Source: Methylotenera_A sp040079935
Lineage (GTDB): Bacteria; Pseudomonadota; Gammaproteobacteria; Burkholderiales; Methylophilaceae
Direction: 5' to 3'
Length of the DNA: 64,000 nucleotides
Assembly: GCA_040079935.1 (NCBI GenBank)
Contig: JBEBJI010000006.1
Coordinates: forward strand, 1-64,000
The notes under the pieces were generated by a model. It ran no database searches, was not told the origin of the DNA, and was given only the letters and a program-made list of their open reading frames with translations. Made by a program: the position numbers and the translations under genes. Below are positions 41,001-50,568 of the stretch, piece after piece (positions within the stretch are counted from its first letter, which is position 1; every line of letters starts with the position of its first letter).

Positions 41001-43732
41001 TCAAAGAAACCAAAAGCACTTGTTGCTACTGTGGCGTGGGTTGCGGCGTGATTATTGAGTCGCAAAATGAAAAAATTATTCACGTAAAGGGCGATCCTGA
41101 TCATCCAGCTAACTTTGGCCGCTTATGTACCAAAGGCGCAACGCTGCACTTAAGTGCCAAAATGGATAATCGCGCACTATATCCCGAAATTCGACTAAGT
41201 CGCGAGTCAAGCAGGAAGCGGGTTTCATGGGATATTTCACTCGATTATTTAACCGAAAAGTTCGCACAAACTATAGAAGAACATGGGTCAGATTCGGTTG
41301 CGTTTTATATTTCAGGTCAATTAATGACCGAAGATTATTATGTATTTAACAAACTCGCCAAGGGTTTGATTGGCACCAATAATGTCGATACCAATTCGCG
41401 GCTGTGTATGTCTTCCGCCGTGACGGGTTACAAAGCCACGCTAGGCGCAGACGCCCCACCCGCTTGCTACGAAGATATCGACCACACTAATTGTTTGTTT
41501 ATTGCGGGTAGCAACACCGCGTTTGCGCATCCTGTGATATTTAGGCGCATTGAAGACGCGAAAGCCAAAAATCCAAACTTAAAAATCATCGTGGTCGATC
41601 CGCGCAAAACTGATACTGCACAGGCTTCCGATTTGCACCTCGCTATTTTACCTGGCACAGATGTCGCTCTATTTAATGGACTTTTGCACGTGATGCTGTG
41701 GGAAGGTTTGCTGGACATGGCTTTTATACAAGCGCATACCAACGGTTTTGAAGCGCTGAAAGACACTGTGCGCGAATATACGCCCAAAATGGTTGCGGAT
41801 ATTTGCGGCATTAAAGAAAGCGATATTATCCAAGCCGCCAAATGGTTTGGCAAAGGGCCGACCTTAAGCATGTATTGCATGGGTTTAAATCAAAGTATTC
41901 ATGGCACGGATAAGAATGCCGCACTTATTAACTTGCATCTAGCCACTGGACAAATAGGCAAGCCTGGCGCAGGACCATTCTCACTCACAGGTCAGCCAAA
42001 TGCCATGGGCGGTCGCGAAGTGGGTGGCATGGCAAATTTGCTCTCAGCGCATCGAGATTTAAATAATCCACAGCATCGTGCAGAAATAGCCAAATTCTGG
42101 GGCGTACAGGATGTGCCAGCAACTGCGGGTAAAACTGCGGTAGAAATGTTTGATGCAGTTAAAAGTGGCGAAATTAAAGCTATTTGGATTGCTTGTACCA
42201 ATCCTGCGCAATCGATGCCTGATTTGAATAATGTGCTAGAGGCCTTAAATACGGCTGAATTTGTTGTGGTGCAAGATGCGTTTAACAACACCAGTACTAG
42301 CCCTTATGCAGATGTATTGCTGCCAGCCAGCACTTGGGGCGAAAAAGAAGGTACTGTCACTAACTCGGAACGTCGCATTACTCGCGTCAATCCAGCCGTA
42401 GCGCCACCTGCAGAGGCGCGACACGATTGGGCGATTATGGTGGATTTTGCACAGCGCTTAGAGAAACGGCTAGCGAAAAATAGCAATTTATTTCCATACA
42501 CCAGCACTGAAGAAATCTTTAACGAGCATCGCGAAACCACGCGTGGTCGCGATTTGGATATTACTGGCTTAAGTTTTAAATTATTAAATGAAAAAGGTCC
42601 GCAACAATGGCCTTTTAAACAAGGCCAAGAACACGGAGCGACGCGGCTTTACGAAGATGGTATTTTTCAAAAACCAGACGGTCGTGCGCAATTTGTCAAC
42701 GCCACCTACAAGCCGCAAGCCGATAAAACCGACGCGCGGCATCCACTACACTTGCTTACTGGCCGCTTGCGTGACCAATGGCACGGCATGAGCCGCACCG
42801 CTAACGTCGCGCAGCTGTTTAACCATGCAGAAGAACCCGTCATTCAAATCAGCGCTGATGACATGATGCGCCGCAACTTAAAAAATGGCGATATTGTCAA
42901 AGTGAGCAACAAACGTGGTAGTTTGGTGTTGCCAGCGCAAACATCGGACGAAGTACAACCCGCGCAGACGTTTATCGCCATGCATTGGGGTAGCAAGTTT
43001 ATGCATGGCTTGGGCGTGAACGCACTGATGCCGCCAAATTTTGATAAAACCTCGAAACAGCCAGAGCTAAAGCATACCGCGATTAAGCTGGAAAAACTAG
43101 AACTGCCTTGGCGCATGACGATTATGCATAGCTGCCAAGATTTAACTTTGTTGGAAAAAGTACGTGCGCTGATGCCGCAATTTACCTATGCAAGTTGTGG
43201 TTTATTTGGGCGCGAAACTGAAAGCAATAAAGCGGGTCTGTTGATTTTACGTGCTGCTAATGAAGCCTCACCAGCGCTTGAGTTGATAGAACAAATTGAC
43301 GAAATTTTAGGCATGACAGAAGACTCGCCCTGCCTGAATTATAACGATGCTAAGCGCGCCATTAGCAAACGTATTTTGGTTGAAAATAATGCGATTAGCG
43401 GCAAGCCAGAAGTAACTGGCGTGCGCTTGATGGGCGAAACGCTGGCGGCAGAATGGCTAAAAGAAGTGATGACAGAAGGCACATTCACTGATGAGTTGCG
43501 GCGCTGGGCGCTAGCACCTTTATCCGCGCCACCTTCAGGCCAAGTGGGGCGCGGAAAAATTGTGTGTAACTGCCTAGATATTTCGCAAAATGAAATTATA
43601 GAAAACATTGAATTGGGCGCAGACTTAATTACGCTGCAAAACAAACTGAAATGCGGTACTGAGTGTGGTTCTTGTGTACCAGAGCTAAAACGGCTAGTGC
43701 ATACACACAGCAAGATTTTTGTTGTCAATTAA
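40997..43732 (+). CDS. nasA: Assimilatory nitrate reductase, catalytic subunit
   Basis: The protein has 911 residues and is a cytoplasmic Mo-bisMGD enzyme. The N-terminal [4Fe-4S] motif starts STCCYCGVGCGVIIE. The Mo-ligand Cys is in NSRLCMSSAVTGYK near residue 138. The family segments GTNNVDTNSRLC and LTGQPNAMGGREVGGMANLL are present. The C-terminus carries a BFD-like [2Fe-2S] domain (IVCNCLDISQNEI ... CGTECGSCVPELKRL), so electrons can enter through a built-in cluster. No export signal is seen, consistent with assimilation. It overlaps nirD. Confidence 0.96.
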   Translation: MIKETKSTCCYCGVGCGVIIESQNEKIIHVKGDPDHPANFGRLCTKGATLHLSAKMDNRALYPEIRLSRESSRKRVSWDISLDYLTEKFAQTIEEHGSDSVAFYISGQLMTEDYYVFNKLAKGLIGTNNVDTNSRLCMSSAVTGYKATLGADAPPACYEDIDHTNCLFIAGSNTAFAHPVIFRRIEDAKAKNPNLKIIVVDPRKTDTAQASDLHLAILPGTDVALFNGLLHVMLWEGLLDMAFIQAHTNGFEALKDTVREYTPKMVADICGIKESDIIQAAKWFGKGPTLSMYCMGLNQSIHGTDKNAALINLHLATGQIGKPGAGPFSLTGQPNAMGGREVGGMANLLSAHRDLNNPQHRAEIAKFWGVQDVPATAGKTAVEMFDAVKSGEIKAIWIACTNPAQSMPDLNNVLEALNTAEFVVVQDAFNNTSTSPYADVLLPASTWGEKEGTVTNSERRITRVNPAVAPPAEARHDWAIMVDFAQRLEKRLAKNSNLFPYTSTEEIFNEHRETTRGRDLDITGLSFKLLNEKGPQQWPFKQGQEHGATRLYEDGIFQKPDGRAQFVNATYKPQADKTDARHPLHLLTGRLRDQWHGMSRTANVAQLFNHAEEPVIQISADDMMRRNLKNGDIVKVSNKRGSLVLPAQTSDEVQPAQTFIAMHWGSKFMHGLGVNALMPPNFDKTSKQPELKHTAIKLEKLELPWRMTIMHSCQDLTLLEKVRALMPQFTYASCGLFGRETESNKAGLLILRAANEASPALELIEQIDEILGMTEDSPCLNYNDAKRAISKRILVENNAISGKPEVTGVRLMGETLAAEWLKEVMTEGTFTDELRRWALAPLSAPPSGQVGRGKIVCNCLDISQNEIIENIELGADLITLQNKLKCGTECGSCVPELKRLVHTHSKIFVVN

Positions 43733-43744
43733 ACTTTAAAATAA

Positions 43745-43783
43745 GTGCTCTGTAACCCACATGGATATTGGCCTACAGGCCAG
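43745..43783 (+). repeat. Dispersed palindromic element, intergenic copy after nasA
   Basis: GTGCTCTGTAACC, core CACATGGATATTGGC, then CTACAGGCC. It sits between convergent genes. Confidence 0.85.
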
Positions 43784-43791
43784 TATTAAAT

Positions 43792-44862
43792 TCATCTATT
43801 ACATTGATTCATGGCTATTTCCGCCTGTGAACATTTGCGCTCCGAGCCATTGGTAACACTTTCTTTGACGGTTTCCCAACCTGATTTTTCACCAGTTGCA
43901 GCTTTTTCCAGTTTTGGTTCGGCAGGTTTTGTTGCAATGCTTATTGCAGCTTTTTCAGGTTTATTTGCAGTTGCTTGCTCTTCAACTGTAGTTTTTTTCT
44001 GAAGCTGCTTCCTTACCACTTTAACTTTTGGCTCTTCTGTTTTTTCTTCGTTTTCAATGATTTCATCTTCAGTTGGTTTAGCTTCTTCAACTAGCTTGGT
44101 CACTACAGCTGGCGTTACATCTGGTTTTGAGGGCGTTTTCACCGCCACAGGTGGCTCCATCGTAATCGTCGGTTCAGTGGGCGATGAAACTAATTTCCCT
44201 AATATAAAAAAACCTGCCAGCGCCAAAAAACCAAGGCCAATATAATTCCAATTGATTTTACTTGCAAAGGTTTGTCCCACTTCTACATCGGCAATATCGG
44301 TAGGAATAGATGGAGCCTCTTCTGCTGCCGCCCCCTTCAGTAAACGCACGGCATAAATATCATGCTCATGCGCGTGCATTTCGTATTTCTCAAACATCTG
44401 CGCCATTTCTTGAGTCAATTTTGAGGCCATATCAAAATAGCCTTGAGAAACCAAAATTTGATTCGGTTCAGCAAAGCTCATAATACTTTGCGCCTCATCT
44501 ATGCCTTCGCCAACCAAGCCTTTTTTAAGTGTGCGCACCGCACCCAAATTGATGCCAAACTGCACGTATAAAGGCGTTGCACCGTGTGTATTGTTTTTTA
44601 AAATCTCATCGCGAATGGTAATTGAGATAAAAAGTGCGTCTTCCAACGCATCTTCTAGTGGGCCGGTACAAGCAATGTGCACTCCATTAGCTGTTTCAAC
44701 AATCTCGCGATCCTCTTGCGGCACGTCAATCACCGCATTCTGAATAAAGCTATTCAACAGATTTTTAAGTTCTGTTTGTTCGGACTCGGTTTTTTTAGAA
44801 TAATCAATAATCTCTAAAGCAACTACGTTGCAAATCGACGCCTTCTTAAGTTTGTCATTCAT
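43792..44862 (-). CDS. Degenerate class III cyclase-like membrane protein
   Basis: The protein has 356 residues. The N-terminal 170 resemble a nucleotidyl cyclase fold: ICNVVALEIIDYSKKTESEQ, then ETANGVHIACTGPLEDALEDAL, then VQFGINLGAV and VGEGIDEAQSIMSFAEPNQILVS. The second metal Asp, normally in a GDG motif, is Asn here (ANG), so activity is unlikely. A transmembrane helix follows (WNYIGLGFLALAGFFILGKL, near 212). The tail is Pro/Glu/Lys-rich and ends with two Cys in KCSQAEIAMNQCNR. The topology puts the cyclase-like part in the cytoplasm and the tail outside. Confidence 0.7.
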   Translation of the reverse strand: MNDKLKKASICNVVALEIIDYSKKTESEQTELKNLLNSFIQNAVIDVPQEDREIVETANGVHIACTGPLEDALEDALFISITIRDEILKNNTHGATPLYVQFGINLGAVRTLKKGLVGEGIDEAQSIMSFAEPNQILVSQGYFDMASKLTQEMAQMFEKYEMHAHEHDIYAVRLLKGAAAEEAPSIPTDIADVEVGQTFASKINWNYIGLGFLALAGFFILGKLVSSPTEPTITMEPPVAVKTPSKPDVTPAVVTKLVEEAKPTEDEIIENEEKTEEPKVKVVRKQLQKKTTVEEQATANKPEKAAISIATKPAEPKLEKAATGEKSGWETVKESVTNGSERKCSQAEIAMNQCNR

Positions 44863-45147
44863 AATATTATGCTATTTCCTGACCACGGACATCTATATTA
44901 ATCACAAAAACTTAATATTTCAATAGTTTAGATTTTTTCGCTAAACTAAATTATAGAATAATATAAGGCTGAATTCGTACTAAATTACACTGCAAGATAT
45001 GCGTTAGTGTGCCAGAATTGAAAACCTCGATTCCATCACAAGGTAAAAAATGAGAATTAGCACTATAAGGATAAACAGACAATATTTTATGCAAGACTGA
45101 TAATGCATTTTCCACTGCCAATAACAAAAATGAGTTGGGCTTATAGG
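44863..45147. other. Intergenic region between the cyclase-like and COG4091 genes
   Basis: AT-rich sequence that should hold the cyclase-like gene's promoter. I see no gene above about 16 codons, no hairpin with a T-tract and no palindromic element. Confidence 0.4.
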
Positions 45148-46299
45148 TTAAACTTCTTTAATGATTTTCTGGTAAATTTCAACGGCTTTAGTTTCGACTA
45201 ATGCAACATCATCAAATTGCACAGCTTGGCCAGGCTCAATATCTCTGACGACAGGTGTGTTTTGTAGTAAGCAAATAGGTACTGCATTTAGGTTATCTTT
45301 CAATTGCACAGCAACTCCACGCACATCAAAACCACCTGCACCACGCTCTATTGTTTCACCTTTTAGAATTTTTCTCTTAGCCACAGCAGAAACGGTAAGT
45401 GTTGGATTAGAAGAGTTGTTTAACAACATGCCTTCGCCAGCAACCACTCTACGCAAGGTGTTAAGGGCTTCTAAATGGCACAAATGGTAAGGCCGCAATA
45501 AAATATAACCTAGTTTTTCTTTGGTTTTTAATGGGCCAACAATGTAGTTGCCTAACCTATCCGCTTGTTTGTTTTTTGCTACGATAAGCTCACCTGGAGG
45601 CGCGCCTTTACATAAAACAAAATCACTAATAGGCTGTTTAGCTTCTTCAGAAGCTCTAATTAAATAGTCCAAATCATTTAAGGTTTCAACTGTTTTACCA
45701 AACATACCACCCGGTGGGATAGTTGCGCCTAAACCATTTGCAACGAAAGCCTGTTCAATTTGTAATTTAGAACCATCAGTAAATGAAACCACTTGTTCTA
45801 ATCTGATGCCTTGCTGCTCAGACCAGTATTCCATGTCTTTACGAATTGGGTTTAAATTAATAAACCCTTTAATGTTAACGTAGGCACAGGGCTCAAAACC
45901 CATACCTTCAATTTCAGTTTTAAGTCGCGCTAAACATCCAGGTTGATCGCCATCTGCATCTGTCACATACGCGCCTTGCTTAACAAAGTAAGAGCCTGTA
46001 GTGACATGAAACTCTGCATTGAGTGTGACCACTTTTTTATTCGCTTTAACCGCGGCTAACACCACTTCAGTGGCGTGCATAACATCACCAGAGCATTCAA
46101 ACACAATGTCTGATTCGTCAATGAGTTGATTTAGCGAGTAAGTAAGATATTCGCTTGGAATATCTTTTACAGTATCGATAGGCCTGCGAGTAAGCACTTT
46201 GGATACTTTAAAGTCGCTAGCTTCAGAAATTAATGCGAATAAGCCATTTGCTATAAAGCCAGTGCCTACGATGCCAACAGAAGTTTTCTGATGATTCAA
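45148..46299 (-). CDS. Homoserine-dehydrogenase-like oxidoreductase with SAF domain (COG4091 type)
   Basis: The protein has 383 residues from a TTG at 46299. The N-terminal Rossmann domain is TSVGIVGTGFIANGLFALIS, with VTLNAEFHVTTGSYFV downstream. The C-terminal SAF domain contains AVAKRKILKGETIERGAGGF. This pairing is the predicted homoserine dehydrogenase of COG4091, whose substrate is not established. AAGGA lies 7 bp before the TTG. The ATG further upstream at 46419 would add 40 unconserved residues with no ribosome-binding site, so I prefer the TTG. Confidence 0.8.
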   Translation of the reverse strand: MNHQKTSVGIVGTGFIANGLFALISEASDFKVSKVLTRRPIDTVKDIPSEYLTYSLNQLIDESDIVFECSGDVMHATEVVLAAVKANKKVVTLNAEFHVTTGSYFVKQGAYVTDADGDQPGCLARLKTEIEGMGFEPCAYVNIKGFINLNPIRKDMEYWSEQQGIRLEQVVSFTDGSKLQIEQAFVANGLGATIPPGGMFGKTVETLNDLDYLIRASEEAKQPISDFVLCKGAPPGELIVAKNKQADRLGNYIVGPLKTKEKLGYILLRPYHLCHLEALNTLRRVVAGEGMLLNNSSNPTLTVSAVAKRKILKGETIERGAGGFDVRGVAVQLKDNLNAVPICLLQNTPVVRDIEPGQAVQFDDVALVETKAVEIYQKIIKEV

Positions 46300-46665
46300 C
46301 TTTGTTCCTTGATGTTTAGCTGGTGCATTATTCTTAAATGAGCAAGTAAAAGTAATTAAAACCAACCAGTCTAGCTGTGATTTTAAAATCAGATACCATA
46401 ATAAATTATAACCTAACATGGTGAATCAGAGATAAGTTCTTACATGAGGCTAAATTTAGCTGAGGAACATGAAAATCCATGTCAACTCAAGTGACTTTAG
46501 AATAAAGGCCTTAGAACTCTCATGGATATTGAGCCGAAGACCCGTTCTGGAACGTTTCAGTCCAGCGGCATATGAATTTAAATACTTTTAGCTAGTCCTT
46601 ATTTTTACAATCACTTTGAATAGATACATAGCTTTATCAAAAAAATTATGCATTTAATATTCAAT
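46300..46665. other. Intergenic region with one degenerate palindromic element
   Basis: The stretch between the COG4091 start and the broken SnoaL-like gene is AT-rich. Apart from the repeat at 46507-46543 I see no gene or terminator. Confidence 0.4.
46507..46543 (+). repeat. Dispersed palindromic element, degenerate intergenic copy
   Basis: The core is CTCATGGATATTGAG, with arms GGCCTTAGAA and CCGAAGACCC. The arms no longer match the consensus well, but the core is nearly intact. Confidence 0.6.
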
Positions 46666-47055
46666 TTAACTAGCTGCATTCCAAACATGTGAACTTATTT
46701 GCCATTTACCATCGCCACCTTACTCTAGCACGCTCATGGTGATGCCACCAAAAGAGGGCTTCTTTCCATCTGTTTCTGCGCCGTGTGCGTTCCATCTGGA
46801 GTCTTGGTATATCACTTTATCACCGCCGCCGGTTTTAATGATTTCTAAGGTGTGGTCATGCACGCCATTTTTTATAAACCAATTAAATAAGTGCTCGATT
46901 TCAATACGCCCAACGAGTTCCTTACCATCTCCAGCAGAAAGTATTGCATTTTCTGCATACAGCTTTGCCAACCCTTTAATATTGCCAGTATTTAGTGCAT
47001 GATTCCAAGCTGAATTGCCTGCCTCAATGATCGAATTAATATCGTTGTTATTCAT
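46666..47055 (-). pseudogene. SnoaL/DUF4440-like protein broken by an in-frame stop
   Basis: The frame starts MNNNDINSIIEAGNSAWNHA and reads as a SnoaL-like fold to FGGITMSVLE. A TAA at 46720-46722 then interrupts it. The same frame continues after that stop as GGDGKWQISSHVWNAAS to a second TAA at 46666-46668. The downstream part is exactly the missing final strand of the family (W-x-I-x-S-H-V-W). A single base change at the stop would restore about 129 residues. The 111-residue product lacks the last beta strand and is probably non-functional, unless the stop is a sequencing error or is read through. Confidence 0.85.
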
Positions 47056-47131
47056 TTCAACTGCTCCTAGTAAGTGTTATTCAAAATATTGTTTTTCTTT
47101 CAAGCGCACCACTTCATTCAAGCTAAAGCGT

Positions 47132-48577
47132 TTAACGCCAATCTGTTTGACCAAAACCATCATGACCTAAAAATGTATAGTAGATGCCTAGCGTGCCCGT
47201 TGACTGTTTTCTATCGCCAAGTTCGGGGAACGTCGCATCACGCTGATTCCACTGGTATTTAAACGAAACTGCGTGTTTTTCAAAGACGCGGTAAGTGAAG
47301 GCAATATCCGCCCGAACGATATTGTCATGCCCGCTACTGTGTGCGTTATCGACATCACTGACAAAATATTCGCGACCAGTGATATCAATAGAAGCTTGTT
47401 TACCGTAAATAACACGCAAAGCGGCCAAGGCTTGTGGCGCCAAGCCGTAATGATAATCGCGTTCTGTCTTTCCATTATTGGTGCCAACCGCAGCGTACCC
47501 TAGGCCTGCCATTATCGAGCTTTGTAGTGCAACAGATTCGCTTAACCATAATTGACCAGTGGTGCCGAGTGACAAGGCCGTGGTGGAAATGCGGAAAGTT
47601 TGTGGAGAAATATAGTCATAACTACCATATAAACCCCACAGCCCTCGATAGCTTTCCCCTACTTGATAATCGGTTCCATAAAGCAGACCACGGGTCATCA
47701 CATTTTCGAACACATTGGCGCTTGAAGCTGTGCTTTGAAACACGAAATAATCGAAGGGTCTTGTATATGAGTAACCAGGTTTACCTGGCAGACCATAGCC
47801 AAGTAAAAAATCTAATTGCACATCATTTTTCTTGATCTCGTCAGCCGTACCTGGGTTGCCACTAATGGTATTACTGAGGCCGAACTGTAGGCGACTGTAA
47901 TAGCTTGCATCATTACTCGCAAAAACTGAATCGAACCTATCGCCAAATGCATGACGGTTAAATCCTGCTGCTGGTGAGATTAATGCCGCACTTGTCTCAC
48001 GCCAAAGACCTGGCTTGCTGCCACCTTTTTCCAGTACAAGGCTCGACATTCTAAATAGTGCTTCACCAAGGAACGTACCACCAATACCAGTTGAAATCAT
48101 ATCGTTTTTAGAGGGCGGTACTTTTTCGCCAGCAATTTCCCAAAAGGCACTGCCTGCTAAAGTATAACCTAACGATTCCCAATAATTGAGGCCAGCTGAC
48201 CTCGCAAAACCATGATAAATAGAACCCTGATATGGATGACCTAGCTGATTAATATTGAAGGGATCACGGTCGTCATTCCAACTACTAGTAAGGTTGCGCC
48301 TAATACTAGTTAGGTTTGAATCGTAATCTGAAATGCCACTGTAGCGACGATTAAACTGATTTAAAAGAAAATCAAATCCAATAATTTCAACTGCTGGAAT
48401 CAGATAACTTTTATTGGCTTGCGTATCAACTGAAAAGTCTACGTCAGTATTGCCTGCCGTTGATTCTGTTGAAGATTTGGCAACTACTGCAGATTCATCG
48501 GCAAATGTCGAGGTGGTTGTAGTGGCAAATAATGTGACTAAAACATTGATGACAGCAATTTTTATCAGGCTAGGCAT
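47132..48577 (-). CDS. DUF3943-domain outer-membrane-type protein
   Basis: The protein has 481 residues. A signal peptide ends near STFADESA. The DUF3943 core is clear: DPFNINQLGHPYQGSIYHGF, then ARSAGLNYWESLGYTLAGSA and FWEIAGEKVPPSKNDMISTG. The C-terminal half alternates short amphipathic strands typical of a beta barrel and ends near YYTFLGHDGFGQTDWR. The function of the family is unknown; an outer-membrane location is inferred. It is encoded upstream of the broken SnoaL-like gene on the same strand. Confidence 0.85.
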   Translation of the reverse strand: MPSLIKIAVINVLVTLFATTTTSTFADESAVVAKSSTESTAGNTDVDFSVDTQANKSYLIPAVEIIGFDFLLNQFNRRYSGISDYDSNLTSIRRNLTSSWNDDRDPFNINQLGHPYQGSIYHGFARSAGLNYWESLGYTLAGSAFWEIAGEKVPPSKNDMISTGIGGTFLGEALFRMSSLVLEKGGSKPGLWRETSAALISPAAGFNRHAFGDRFDSVFASNDASYYSRLQFGLSNTISGNPGTADEIKKNDVQLDFLLGYGLPGKPGYSYTRPFDYFVFQSTASSANVFENVMTRGLLYGTDYQVGESYRGLWGLYGSYDYISPQTFRISTTALSLGTTGQLWLSESVALQSSIMAGLGYAAVGTNNGKTERDYHYGLAPQALAALRVIYGKQASIDITGREYFVSDVDNAHSSGHDNIVRADIAFTYRVFEKHAVSFKYQWNQRDATFPELGDRKQSTGTLGIYYTFLGHDGFGQTDWR

Positions 48578-48851
48578 TGTTGTCTATGGATCCAATGGTT
48601 GATATCGCCGAGCTTGATTTTCATAATCTTAGCTTTCTTGCGAAGGTTAGCCATCATTCCATTTCATTCGGGGATAGTCTGTACGCTGACACACATAGGC
48701 GACAAGCCAACTTTTAGTGAGCTAACTAAAGGGAAATAAAGATTTTAGTGCGCTTATTTCTTGTAAGAATCAACACTGAAACTACAAAAATAGATGCTCT
48801 GTAACCCAATATCCATGCGGGTTGCAGAGCATGTTATGGAATGATTTTAAA
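48578..48851. other. Intergenic region upstream of the DUF3943 gene
   Basis: This holds the DUF3943 promoter region on one side and, near pntB, a well-preserved palindromic element. No other gene is seen. Confidence 0.4.
48794..48832 (-). repeat. Dispersed palindromic element after pntB
   Basis: ATGCTCTGTAACCC and GGGTTGCAGAGCAT form an almost perfect inverted repeat around the core, which reads CGCATGGATATTGGG on the minus strand. It lies 20 bp beyond the pntB stop. Confidence 0.9.
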
Positions 48852-50222
48852 TTAATCGATTGCTTTTACAATCGCTTCAACCACATGTTTCGCATCGCCA
48901 AACACCATCATAGTTTTATCGAGGTAAAACAGCTCATTATCAAGCCCAGCATAGCCCGCGGCCATGCTGCGTTTATTCACAATAATCGTTTTTGCTTTGT
49001 ATGCCTCTAAAATCGGCATGCCGTAAATGGAGCTGCCAGTTTTTTTTGCGGCGGGGTTCACCACATCGTTCGCGCCAATCACAAACACTACGTCTGTCTG
49101 GCCAAATTCATTGTTCACATCTTCCATCTCCACCACTTGCTCGTAAGGTACGTCGGCTTCGGCTAAAAGCACGTTCATATGCCCTGGCATGCGCCCTGCG
49201 ACTGGGTGAATGGCATATTTCACATTCACCCCTTTGGCGATTAATTTGGTGGTGAGCTCTTGCAAAGCATGCTGTGCGCGAGATACCGCCAAGCCATAGC
49301 CTGGCACAATGATTACCGTATCTGCATTGCCCATTAAAAACGCGACATCGTCTGCCGAGCCTGATTTCACGGCTTTTTGTTCACCGCCAGCGTCGCCCAC
49401 CGCCACTTCAGCGCCAAATCCGCCGAGCATGACGGCGATAATCGAGCGGTTCATGGCCTTGCACATAATATAAGACAAAATCGCACCAGACGAACCTACG
49501 CAAGCGCCAGCGATAATTAGCACCGAATTATTGAGCGTAAAGCCAATGCCCGCCGCCGCCCAACCAGAATAACTATTAAGCATGGAAACCACCACCGGCA
49601 TATCCGCCCCACCAATGGGGATGATGAGCGTTATGCCTAGCACTAGCGCTAAGCCGCACATAATTAAAAATGCGGTTTGGCTACTTTGTAAATAGAACAA
49701 AATACCAAAACCTAGCATGAGCAAGGCGAGCACAAGATTTAACAAATGCTGACCTTTAAAAATGGCGGGCTTGGAGCCAAATTTGCCTGAAAGTTTGCCG
49801 AAAGCGACTACAGAAGCAGTAAACGTAATCGCACCAATAAACGCACCGATAAAGAGCTCAACACGTTGAACACTTGTGTGGCTTTCTGCAGTGTTAAATA
49901 CTGCAGCAATAGCGATTAGCACCGCCGATAAGCCCACAAACGAGTGCATCAGCGCTACCAGCTCGGGCATTTTGGTCATCTGCACGCGTTTTGCAGCCAG
50001 TGTGCCGACAATTGCCCCTAACACAATCGCGCCCGTAATTAGCGGAACAATCAGGTTATGCCCAACAAAAAATGTAGTTGCCACGGCAATTGCCATACCG
50101 ACCATACCCAGCGCATTGCCCAAGCGCGCGCTGGTAGGAGAAGCTAACCCTTTGAGTGAAAAAATGAATAAAATCGCAGAGATTAAATATGCAGCTGTCG
50201 TGAAATTAGGGTTAACGGTCAT
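48852..50222 (-). CDS. pntB: NAD(P) transhydrogenase subunit beta
   Basis: PntB carries the NADP-binding domain III and part of the proton channel. The protein has 456 residues. Nine or so helices are followed by the NADP domain with VIIVPGYGLAVSRAQHALQEL, HPVAGRMPGHMNVLLAEADVPY and IGANDVVNPAAKK. Its start overlaps the end of the small alpha subunit gene. It is the last gene of a run that begins with cbbL, so its product probably supplies NADPH for CO2 fixation. Confidence 0.96.
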   Translation of the reverse strand: MTVNPNFTTAAYLISAILFIFSLKGLASPTSARLGNALGMVGMAIAVATTFFVGHNLIVPLITGAIVLGAIVGTLAAKRVQMTKMPELVALMHSFVGLSAVLIAIAAVFNTAESHTSVQRVELFIGAFIGAITFTASVVAFGKLSGKFGSKPAIFKGQHLLNLVLALLMLGFGILFYLQSSQTAFLIMCGLALVLGITLIIPIGGADMPVVVSMLNSYSGWAAAGIGFTLNNSVLIIAGACVGSSGAILSYIMCKAMNRSIIAVMLGGFGAEVAVGDAGGEQKAVKSGSADDVAFLMGNADTVIIVPGYGLAVSRAQHALQELTTKLIAKGVNVKYAIHPVAGRMPGHMNVLLAEADVPYEQVVEMEDVNNEFGQTDVVFVIGANDVVNPAAKKTGSSIYGMPILEAYKAKTIIVNKRSMAAGYAGLDNELFYLDKTMMVFGDAKHVVEAIVKAID

Positions 50223-50542
50223 TAGTGGCTGACCTCTTTAACTTTAGCTTCTTTCTTTTTAAACATCTCCAGCATTCTGCGCGTCACCATAAAACCGCCG
50301 AAAATATTAATCGACGTTAAAAACACCGCAATTGCGCCTAAAATACTAGTTAGATTTAATGTGTTGCTGTCAATATTCACCGTTTGCAGCATCGCGCCGA
50401 CAATCACAATGCCCGAAATTGCGTTGGTAACAGACATCAGCGGCGTATGTAATGCGGGTGTCACCGTCCAAACCACGTGGTAACCGACAAAAATGGCTAA
50501 TACGAAAATAGTGATATTTTGCATGGTGAGTAAGTCAGTCAT
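50222..50542 (-). CDS. pntAB: NAD(P) transhydrogenase subunit alpha, membrane part
   Basis: The protein has 106 residues and three or four helices, with GYHVVWTVTPALHTPLMSVTNAISGI, the conserved domain II opening. In E. coli this part is fused to the NAD domain. Here it is a separate gene, as in many alpha- and betaproteobacteria. It overlaps pntB and follows pntAA by 26 bp. Confidence 0.95.
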   Translation of the reverse strand: MTDLLTMQNITIFVLAIFVGYHVVWTVTPALHTPLMSVTNAISGIVIVGAMLQTVNIDSNTLNLTSILGAIAVFLTSINIFGGFMVTRRMLEMFKKKEAKVKEVSH

Positions 50543-50568
50543 CGCTTCTTCCCTATTTCTTCTGTTGT

